Below, piece by piece: positions 55,115 to 64,000 of a stretch of 64,000 nucleotides of DNA. The notes beneath the pieces were generated by a model that was given only the letters and a program-made list of their open reading frames with translations, made no database searches and was not told the origin of the DNA. A program made the translations under genes and the position numbers. Numbering within the stretch: the stretch's first letter is position 1; every line of letters begins with the position of its first letter. Source of the stretch: Nicotiana tabacum (lineage: Eukaryota > Streptophyta > Magnoliopsida > Solanales > Solanaceae); NCBI RefSeq assembly GCF_000715075.1, contig NC_134095.1:66221990-66285989 (forward strand), in the 5' to 3' direction.

Positions 55115-57971
55115 TGTGATGACCCGATAGGTCATCTAGATTTTTAAACCTTAATTCCATGTTTCGAAACCTCAAATGCCTCATTTTATCCTTTCTCGAT
55201 TTGCGTGCATAGTCGGGTCTTTTTCTGGAAGGCTTTTATGTTAAAAATTGATAAAATATAAAATTTTGCCTTAAAATCAATTTGAGTAAACTTCAGTTAA
55301 CTTTTTGGGTAAACGGACTCGGATCCGTATTTTGACAGTTTTGGTGGGTCTGTATCGTGATTTGGGACCTGGACGTATTCCCGGAATTGAATACGGAGGT
55401 CTATAGCTTGAGTTATCATATTTTGTTGAAAAATTTAAGTTTAAATGTTTAATGAATTTCAAGGTTTGACTAACGTTTGACTTTGTTGATACCAGGTCCG
55501 TATTTTGGTTTTGGAACTCGGTATAGGACCATTACTATATTTATGACTTTTCTGCAAAAATTTGGTGAAAACGGAGTTGGTTTGATGTGATTCGGACGTC
55601 CAGTTGTTAAAATAGAAGTTTTTAAGTTTCATTGAAAATTTCATTTGATTTGGTGTCTGAGTCATATCTCTAGGTGTTATTTTGACGATTTGATCACGCG
55701 AGCAAGTTTGTATGATATTTTTTGACTTGTGTGCATGTTTGGTTTGGAGATCCGAGGGTACGGGTGAGTTTCGGATAGGCCGCTGAGCGCATTGGACTTA
55801 GAATTCATCACTGGTGCAAACCTGATCTGGTGCAGGCCTCAAACCTCGCAATTGCGAGGTCTGGATTCGCATTTGCGATAAGTCAGTCGACCTTCTAGGT
55901 TCGCAATTGCGACCTACTCCCTCGCAATTGCGAAGAGTAGCTGGAAACTATGGGTTCGCATTTGCGAAGTAGTACTCGGGAGGGAATGGTTCGCAATTGC
56001 GATCAATGGTCGCAATTGCAAACAAAACCATCGCATTTGCAATGGTAGCAGATATGGAGAAACTTCGCAATTGCGAAGGATTTCTCGCACATGTCGCAAT
56101 TGCGACATCTGCGCCTGGACTTAAGATGAAAAACGGGATTTTAGTTCATTCTCTCAAATTTTCAAACCTAGAAACCTTATAGGCAATTTTTCCAAGAGCT
56201 CTTCTTCCCCAATTCATTGCTAAGTGATTCTAACCTATTTTCTTTCAATCTTCCATTACATTTCATAAGATTTCAACCTAAAATCTAAGATTTTCATGGT
56301 AAAAATTGGGGGTTCGGGTAGAATTAGGGATTTTTTAAAAAAAATAGAATTGAGGTCTGATTTCGAAACAAATTACATAACCGAGCTCGGGGGGATGGGT
56401 AATCGGGTTTTGATCCAAATTTCTGGTTTGGACCAAGCGGGCCCGTGAGTTGACTTATGTTGACTTTTTCAATAATGACCTAAATTGAATCTTCTGCATT
56501 TGTGGGTAGTTCCTAAGGATTATGTTGAATCATTTGGTTGATAATTTACTAGATTTGGTTGGTTGGGAGGCTTGTTCGAAAGGAAAAGTTGTGGTTGAGC
56601 TTTGAGTTGATTTTTGGAGCGAGGTAAGTGTTGTGGTTAACCTTGATTTGAGGGATTAGGACTTGTTTGCCTATTTGCTACATCTTTAAATGTTGGGTAC
56701 AACGTATATGCAAGGTGACAAGTACTTATGCGTTGTTGTTGTGTTAAAGCATGCGGGTGGGACTTGTTTCTTGTAATCTACTCCCTTCCTCGATTATGAT
56801 ATCCATATTTAGACTAGTTTATTATTTAATTGATCGATCTTTCTGCATTTACGGTTATTTGTGATAATTGAGTATTGTTACTTAAAGTTGAGATTGGTAT
56901 TGTGAAACCATTGTTGATGTAAGTTTTATTCTTGCTTATTCTATCTCTCAAATTGTTATATGTTTATTGTTACATGGTAAGGGAGAGTATTAAAGCACGG
57001 AGAGCGATGTCGTGCCAATTGTTATTGCAATTATTAATTTATATATAGTGAGGAAGAGAGTTAAAACACAAAGGGTGATACCGTGCCGTATTTGAGAATT
57101 AAAGCACGAATGGTGATGTCGTGTAGTATCTATTGTTTCATGATGAAATTGAGAGTAAAATTATAAAGGGTGATGTCGTGCCATATTTATCATTTTATGG
57201 AGAGATTGAGAGTAAAAGCACGAAGGGTGATGTCGTGCAGTTTCATGGTGAGGTTGAGAGTAAAAGTACAAAGGGTGATGCCGTGCAGTTGCTATTCTTT
57301 ATGCTATCCGTCTCTTTGGTTGAAGGTTTATTTACTGCTCCATGTTGTCATTTCCTGTTGTAGTATTGTATCTTGTACCCCTTTCGCATGTCCCCTCCCA
57401 ATAGTACCTGTTAATTCTTTATTTGTTGTTATGTTGTACGTATATCTTCATCTGTACAAGTTTAATTACGTGGGTGTCTAGTCATAGCCTCGTCACTACC
57501 TCGTCGAGGTTAGGCTCGACACTTACGGAGTACATTGGGTCGGTTGTAGTCATACTACACTCTACACTTCTTGTGTAGATTTTGGTACTGGTCCTAGTTG
57601 TCTGTGAGGCGCGTAAGCTCGGATTAGCTATTTGGAGACTCGAGGTAGATCTGTTGGTGTCCGCAGGCCTTGAAGTCCCCTTCCATTTCCCTATTTACTG
57701 TTCTTTTTGTTCGAGACAGTTGTACTTATTTCAAACCCTATCTGTAGAAACCCTAGTAGCTCGTGTACTTGTGACTCCAGATACGGGTTGTACTAGATAT
57801 GAGATTATTATGCTATTTCGTACTTCATTTTAGCTTTATTTTTGTCTGATTTGGTTAAATTGTTCAAGGTCTTTAAAATTGGTAAAAGAATTACTCTAAC
57901 GTTTGCTTGCCTAACAAGTAAAATTTTAGGCACCATCATGGTCCCGAAGATAGGAATTTCGGGTTGTGACA
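55115..57971 (+). repeat. 3' LTR of element C
   Basis: 2857 bp, TGTGATGACC...GTTGTGACA, followed by TSD GAAAG (57972-57976). CGCAATTGCG palindrome cluster at 55844-56106 and AAGGGTGATGT hairpin repeats at 56990-57295, as in the 5' LTR. Divergence from the 5' LTR is clearly larger than between the LTRs of B. Confidence 0.9.
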
Positions 57972-57976
57972 GAAAG

Positions 57977-59267
57977 CGAGGCAAGTCTCTTGCTTAATCT
58001 TGTAAGAGGAAATTATTTCCGTAGTTATTTTAATTATTGTGTGTTACTTGTTATGGGTGCTCGTAATTACAAGGTGGTGAGAGTCCGTGCGTAGCTAGAT
58101 TCATGTGTACGTCCGGGTAGACTTAAACCTACACTATGCCTTAACTGTACTATTTGAATTAAACTTGTTTGTTTGATTACTTGAATTTATAGCTGATATT
58201 TAGACTAGAATAAATATATTAACTGAACCTCTTACTTTGGATTTTTTGGAATATTTGATGAACAGTAGTTCTGTATCTTCTCGACTCACACATATCTTGG
58301 GGGTTGAGAGAGTTTCTCTATTCTTATGGGATCAGATCGTTCATCGTAGCAGTATTATAAATCATTCTTATGGGATCGAGTCGTTCACCTCGGGATTATT
58401 GTGAGATATTCTTATGAGATCGGGCCGCTTCGGCGGTTTTGTGTAATACTATTCTTATGGGATCGGGCCGTTTGGCCTCGACAGATTCCTGCATAATACT
58501 TGAGAAGGAGTCAGCGTACATCTGAGTTTTCCTGACTTGAGATTTGATTTTGTATTGATATTGGTTGGTCTTGTTCCTTCAAGGTAGTTTATGGTATTTA
58601 GTGATTTCATAATTATTTTTGCTTAAGAATCATATTATTGATATTTATCTCTCTCGTTGCTACTTGTTGTATTTCATACTTGTCTACTTTATGTACTTTA
58701 TTTTTGGACCACTAGTAAGCATCGGTCCCTAGTCACTACTTCTCCGAGGTTAGACTAGATACTTACTGGGTATGCATTGATTTACGTACTCATACTACAC
58801 TCTCTGTACTAATTGTGCAGGTACTTCTCGTCACTCGGGCATGTAGCTGCATTTGCTGGAGACCTTGTGGTGCTGGTTTCCATGTTTCGATCCGCATCAG
58901 CCAAAGTCTCCTTCTTACTATGTTTATTTATTTCTGTCTATTCTATTTCAGATAGTAGTTATAGTGATTTTGTATATTCTACTAGGCGCTCATGCATTTG
59001 TGACACTGAATTTTGGGATTTTTAGTAAATATTTATGGTTGTACTTGATACATATTTCGTTATGCTTTATGTTTTGTTCCACTTCGCAACTTAGTAGTAA
59101 TGAAAGTTTCCTATCATGAATTCTAAATTAAACTCTGTTCTATAAATGAGATTCTTGATTTTAAAAGTATTGTGAACGGATGATTATACTGGTGGTTTTC
59201 GCTTGCTTGCCTAATGCGACAATGTTGAACGCCATAACAGCCTATAGTGGGAATTGGATCGTGCCAG
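57977..59267 (+). repeat. LTR-like sequence E, right part
   Basis: Non-coding. Contains GATCGGGCCGTT words repeated at 58320-58480 with TTCTTATGGGATCGGG, a region typical of gypsy LTRs before the end (CTACTTCTCCGAGGTTAGACT), and an LTR-like terminus GGAATTGGATCGTGCCA at 59267. No PBS follows, so E is solo or truncated. It is the target of element C. Confidence 0.5.
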
Positions 59268-59846
59268 GTTAGTCCATAAGAAGCCGATAAGAAAAGAACT
59301 ATTCACTCCACTCACTCCTCGTGTCCTCCACAAAGGCAAATGGGATTAAGTGCAACAGTCGTTACTTTTAAGGACGCTAACCATCATTTGTAAATATATT
59401 TATGCTAAAAGATATACACAAAACTTAAAAAGAGCGGCAAGGACCCGCTTCTTCAAACTTCAGAAAGTGCACCAAAGTTTAATTCTTGCCCTTCAAACGT
59501 TATGCCGATGTTATAAAGTTCAATTTTTTTGGTTCAAATTTCAAGACAATGATTTGAAGTTTAATTTATACCGTTTAAATTTTAGGACAATGTCTTGAAC
59601 CTCAAACTGTAATTCTACGATAAATCATGTACAAAAAATAGTAACAATATTTTTTGCCATAATAATTCAAGTTTTTATAGTCTTTTGACTTATGAGTTAG
59701 TATTTCAAAGTATCTGTCTGAAAATTGTAAGAATTTGTACAATTTTATTTTTCATTAGAAATCAGTAGTCTGTATATATTAAATTATTAATTCTACACAA
59801 AGAAAGGAAGAATAGTAACAGAAGAAGGTAGCAGGGAAGTGGCTTT
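59268..59846. other. Intervening sequence without recognised features
   Basis: About 580 bp between E and element G. A few TTCAAA/TTTAAA words repeat near 59450-59610. No gene, no clear repeat family. Confidence 0.5.
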
Positions 59847-60437
59847 TGTTATAAATATATTATATTATGGATATTCATTTAGTACTCCATTGCAAATAAG
59901 CTTCCTGAAGAAGCTTATCCATATGGGACTCTGCCGTAAATATGTTTATTTGTTTAGTACTATATTGGAAATAAGCCTCCCGAAGGAGCTTATCACTTCG
60001 GTACCTAGTTATGGATAAACATTATCCCCAGTAAAAGATTATTCATATCTGGTATAATAAGCTTATCCTTTCGATACTACGTTATGGATAAACATTACCT
60101 CGATAGAAGATTATCCATACCGGATACATGAGCTTATCCTTTCAAGTACTCCTTTATGGATAAATATTACCCCCAGTAGAAGATTATATATACCTGGTAC
60201 AATGAACTTATCCATTCAGTACTCCGTTATGGATAAACATTACTCTCAGTAGAAGATTATCCATATCTAATATAATAGCAACTTACACAGTAGCTTGTAG
60301 TAGCAGCTTACACAGCAGCTTCCTTTCTTTTATAAATAGAAGAAATTTCAGTTCATTATGTACAACAGTCTGAATTCGAATAATATATCAGTTTCTCTCT
60401 ATACTTGTCTTTACTTTACAGTCTTTATTTTATAACA
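59847..60437 (+). repeat. 5' LTR of element G
   Basis: 591 bp with 8-bp terminal inverted repeats TGTTATAA / TTATAACA. Internal imperfect repeats of about 75 bp (about 59870-60290) contain ATGGATAA ... TTATCCAT arms. A TATAAATAG box lies at about 60331. The next bases (GTTATCAGCACGAGA, from 60439) would be the primer site. Confidence 0.85.
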
Positions 60438-60515
60438 CGTTATCAGCACGAGACTCTTTTATCTCGAGCAAATACTATGAAAGTATCTGAGGTACGAATT
60501 TTTTTTTTCTATATA

Positions 60516-61520
60516 ATGTCAAATCTTTCTAAACTTGAATGTGTAGCCCTGGATATATCGGGCAAAAACTACATGTCTTGGGTGCTTGATGTTGAAATTC
60601 ATCTTGATGCGATGGGTCTGGAAGACACCGTCAAGGATAAAAATCAAGCATCAAACCAAGACTGTGCCAAAGCAATGATATTCCTACGTCATCACCTTGA
60701 TGAGGGCATGAAAATGGAATGTCTCACTATTAAAGATCCAGTCATACTATGGAATATCTTGAAAGATAGATGTGACCACCTGAAGGTGGTCGTTCTTCCA
60801 CATTATGATTGGACTCATCTAAGGCTACAAGATTTTAAATCTATAAGTGAATATAATTCTTCTATGTTCAGAACTATTTCTCAATTGAAATTATGTGGTG
60901 ATAATATTACTGATCATGATATGTCGGAGAAAACTTTCACCACTTTTCATGCCTCGAATATGCTCCTGCAGTAGCAATATCGAGAGATGGGATTTAAAAA
61001 GTATTCTGAACTTATCTCACATCTTCTTATAGTCGAGCAACATAATGAGCTATTAATGAAAAACCATGAAATCCGACCTACTGGTTCTTGTCCATTCCTT
61101 GAAGTGAATGAGAAGAACTTCCACCAAGCTAGACGTGGAAGAGGTCGTGGCCCCAGTCGTGGTCATGGCCGTAGTCGGGGAAGAAACTTTAATCATGGTA
61201 ATAATAATGCACCAAAGAACTCTCCTCGCCACCAGCAGTGGAAAAGGAAGGAACAAAAGCATGAAGCGGTGCAAGCACCAAATGCAGAAAATGCATGTTA
61301 TAGATGTGGAGGAAAAGGGCACTGGTCACGTACTTGTCGTACGCCAAAGCACCTGGTTGAGCTTTATCAAGCCTCCCTGAAGAAGACAGAGAAAAATGCT
61401 GAAGCAAATTTTATTTCTGAAGATAATTTAGACTTCATGCATTTGGATGTAGCTGATTACTTTGCACTCCCAGAAGGAGAAACAAGTCATGTAATCGGTG
61501 GTGAATCTGTAAAAATGTAA
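60516..61520 (+). pseudogene. gag: Element G gag, one stop
   Basis: I take MSNLSKLECVAL at 60516 as start; upstream codons are open but unlike the family. The UBN2-type gag region (NYMSWVLDVEIHL ... LWNILKDRCDH) spans about 15-160. One TAG at 60972-60974 interrupts; the same frame continues. Then an R/G-rich stretch (RRGRGRGPSRGHGRSRG) and a zinc knuckle CYRCGGKGHWSRTC (C-x2-C-x4-H-x4-C). Ends at 61520. Nucleocapsid role by family. Confidence 0.85.
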
Positions 61521-61643
61521 ATATTTTAATTTTTGTTGTTTGTAATAGATAGTATGATTATGTAATTGTTGTACATAAATAAAAATTATGCTTTGATAAC
61601 GATGTTTACTATAATATATTTTATTTATGTCATTTTGAAGAAT

Positions 61644-64000
61644 ATGGATAATCCTCAAATTATGTTTGGATCAAAGACAAATCATGAAGATATTTGTATT
61701 ATTGATAGTGGAACAACTCATGTCATATTCAAGGATCAGAAATACTTTTCTTATTTGCATAAGGAAAAAGCAAATGTTGCAACAATTTCTGGTAATATAA
61801 GTTTGATTTAAGGCTCCGGAAGAGCCATTATATTTCTGTCTAAGGGAACAAAACTTATTATATACAATGCATTATTCTCCTCCAAGTTCCGAAGAAATTT
61901 GTTGAGTTTTATAGATATCCGACGAAATGGGTATCATGTTGAGACAATAGATGAAATGAACGTGGAATATCTTTGTATTACAAAAAATATTTCTGGCCAG
62001 AAATACATTGTAGAAAAGTTACCAACTTTATCTTCTGGCTTATACTATTCAAAAATTAGTACAGTTGAAGCAAATTCTATCGTAAACCAGAAGTTTACGG
62101 ATTCAAATACTTTTGTGCTTTGGCATGACCGTTTGGGCCATCTTGGATCAATAATGATGAGACGAATTACTGAAAATTCGAGTGGGCATCCATTAAAGAA
62201 CCTGAAGATTCTTACAAATGACGAATTTTCTTGTGATGCTTGTTATCAAAGAAAAATGATCACTAGACCATCACCAATGAAGGTTGGTATTGAATCCCCT
62301 GCCTTTTTAGAGCGTATACATGGGGATATATGTGGACCTATTCACCCACCAAGTGGGTTGTTTAGATATTTTATGGTCCTAATAGATGCATCTTCAAGAT
62401 GGTCTCATGTGTGCCTACTATCATCTCGCAACCTGGCGTTTGCAAAGCTATTAGCCCAAATAATTCGATTAAGGGCACAATTCCCAGATTATCCTATAAA
62501 GGCTATTCGCCTTGATAATGTTGGAGAATTCTCATCTTAAGCTTTTGATGATTATTGTCTATCAGTTGGGATAAAAGTCGAACATCATATAGCTTATATT
62601 CATACTCAAAATGGCATTGCAGAGTCATTTATTAAATGCCTGCAATTGATAGCAAGACCACCACTTATGAAAACAAAATTGCCCACTACTATTTGGGGCC
62701 ATGGTATCTTGCATGCAATATCACTTATCCGTCTCAGACCGACACATTATAATAAATATTCTCCGTCACAATTAGTTTTTGATCATGAACCAAATATTGC
62801 CCATCTACGAATTTTCGGATGTGCTGTATATGTGCCAGTAGCACCACCACAGCGCAGTAAGATGGGACTATAGAGAAGGATATGAATATATGTTGTGTTT
62901 GAATCACCCTCTATATTCGCTATCTTGAACCATTGACAGGAGATTTATTTACCGCTCGATTTGCAGATTGTCGGTTTGATGAAACAATTTCCCCACAATT
63001 AGGGGGAGAGAAAAAGGAAATCAAAAGAGAAATTGTGTGGAAAGTTTCATCATTATCTCACTTTGATCCACGTACCCCTATATTTAATCAGGAGGTCCAG
63101 AAGATCATCCATTTACAGAATATAGCAAATCAAATGCCAGACGCATTTACTGGTTTGAAAAGGATAACTAAGTCACATATCCCTGCAGAGAATGTGCCTA
63201 TTCGAATTGAAGTCCCAGTAGGACCATTTACTAGCATGAGAGCTAGTGAACCTAAAGCACACCTGAAGCGTGGTAGGCCTTTGGGTTCTAAGGATCGAAA
63301 TCCTCGAAAAAGAAAATCGACAAATGATCAAAACGATACTATGAAGGGATCTCCTGAAGAGACTCAAGATCTGATTAATTCTGAGATTCCTGAAGAAATC
63401 AATGAACCCGAAGCTCATGTAAGTGAGGAACTTTTAATAAGTTCGACCGGTGATGAGATTAATTTAAATTGATCTGAAATAGTGGTGGATAATATTTTTG
63501 CATATAATGTTGCACTTAATATTATGCAAGATAGTGAGGATCTTGAACCTCGATCTGTCGAAGAATGTCGACAAAGATCTCACTGGCCAAAATGGCAAGA
63601 GGCAATTTAATCGGAATTAAGTCACTTGCTAAAAGAGAGGTTTTTGGACCAGTAGTCCAAACACTTGCTGGTATAAAATCAGTTGGTCATAAATGGGTTT
63701 TTGTGCGAAAAAGGAATGATAAAAATGAAGTTGAAGGATACAAAGCTCGCCTTGTTGCACAAGGATTCTCACAACGACCTAGAGTCGATTTTGATGAAAC
63801 ATATTTACCTGTTATGGATGCCATAATATTTCGATATCTCATCAGTTTAGCACTACATAAAAAGCTTGAAATACAGTAGTTACAACTTATCTGTACGGTT
63901 CACTTGATAATGAAATTTATATGAAAATCCCTGAAGGATTTAAAATGCCTGAAGCGAATTCAAAATCTCAGGAAATGTATTGAATTAGATTACAAAGATC
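61644..64000 (+). pseudogene. pol: Element G pol: protease, integrase, start of RT (degenerate, partial)
   Basis: Protease IIDSGTTHVIF (DSGTT active site). GAG-pre-integrase zinc region LWHDRLGHLGS ... CDACYQRKM. Integrase core: HGDICGPI (first D), RLDNVGEF (second D), NGIAESFIK (E), then the copia tail RIFGCAVYVPVAPPQRSK. Stops at 61809 and 62538, a frameshift near 62880, an acidic linker in another frame (62933-63472), then RT beginning KWVFVRKRNDKNEVEGYKAR and VDFDETYLPV (63565-63879). Continues past the window. Confidence 0.85.

Larger units (their letters stand above)
21568..57971 (+). mobile_element. Element C: chromovirus-like Ty3-gypsy (Tekay/Del type), with two insertions
   Basis: LTRs 21568-24385 and 55115-57971, TSD GAAAG. 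Without B and D it is about 10.9 kb. Order: LTR, PBS matching initiator tRNA-Met, gag, protease, RT, RNase H, integrase, chromodomain remnant, PPT, LTR. gag is split by element B at 25210/48605 and integrase by solo LTR D at 52278/54410; in both places the protein frame resumes when the insertion and one TSD are skipped. Many stops, frameshifts and a 75-bp LTR length difference show it is older than B. Confidence 0.9.
59847..64000 (+). mobile_element. Element G: Ty1-copia retrotransposon (cut by the window end)
   Basis: 5' LTR, PBS region, gag, protease, integrase, then start of RT: integrase before RT is the copia order. Coding parts carry a modest number of stops and shifts. The 3' part and 3' LTR lie outside the window. 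Lineage within copia not assigned. Confidence 0.9.

Noticed and set aside
59350..59598. 82-codon frame between E and element G
   Set aside because: Composition is that of A/T-rich non-coding sequence and no start context or homology is evident.

Overview
This is plant nuclear DNA made almost entirely of LTR retrotransposons nested in one another. I see no host protein gene, rRNA gene or complete tRNA gene. The families present point to a dicot, most likely a solanaceous plant such as Nicotiana: Ogre/Tat Ty3-gypsy elements with a tRNA-Arg primer site and an extra ORF before gag, a chromodomain (Tekay/Del-like) Ty3-gypsy element, and a Ty1-copia element. The species is an inference from family recognition.

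Layout. (1) Positions 1-2266 are the end of a duplicate copy of the LTR/flank sequence at 17224-19518. The junction at 2266/2267 suggests a tandem duplication with a unit of about 17.25 kb. (2) 2267-19214, minus strand: Ogre-like element A, badly decayed. In sense order it holds the 5' LTR 14452-19214, PBS, leader, ORF1, gag, protease, G-patch, RT/RNase H/integrase, a repeat-rich 3' UTR and a truncated 3' LTR. (3) 19215-20855 and 20856-21567: older LTR-like sequences F and E. (4) 21568-57971, plus strand: chromovirus-like element C, TSD GAAAG. It is split by (5) Ogre-like element B (25211-48599, minus strand, TSD ATGGG, 23.4 kb) inside its gag, and by (6) solo LTR D (52279-54409, TSD CTTGG) inside its integrase. 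(7) 57977-59267: the rest of E. (8) 59847 to the window end: Ty1-copia element G, plus strand, cut by the window edge.

The element B LTRs are nearly identical, so it is young. Its pol frame is open for 1186 codons and a 210-nt intron between protease and RT can be predicted with the frame kept. Its ORF1, gag and protease frames carry frameshifts and stops. Elements A and C are decayed throughout, including catalytic-site changes in both integrases.

The most interesting signal is non-coding. Elements A and B share a two-stem motif (sense GAACTACRY, then TGATTC, a variable hairpin, then GATAYGTAGGCA). There are five full copies and one partial copy, at matching places in the two elements, with compensatory changes in the outer stem. 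Separately, the tandem repeats in the 3' UTRs of A and B and in the LTRs of C are arrays of hairpins whose loops stay constant while the stems change in a paired way. The 44-unit array in B is built on a telobox-like inverted repeat (TTAGGGTTT / AAACCCTAA).
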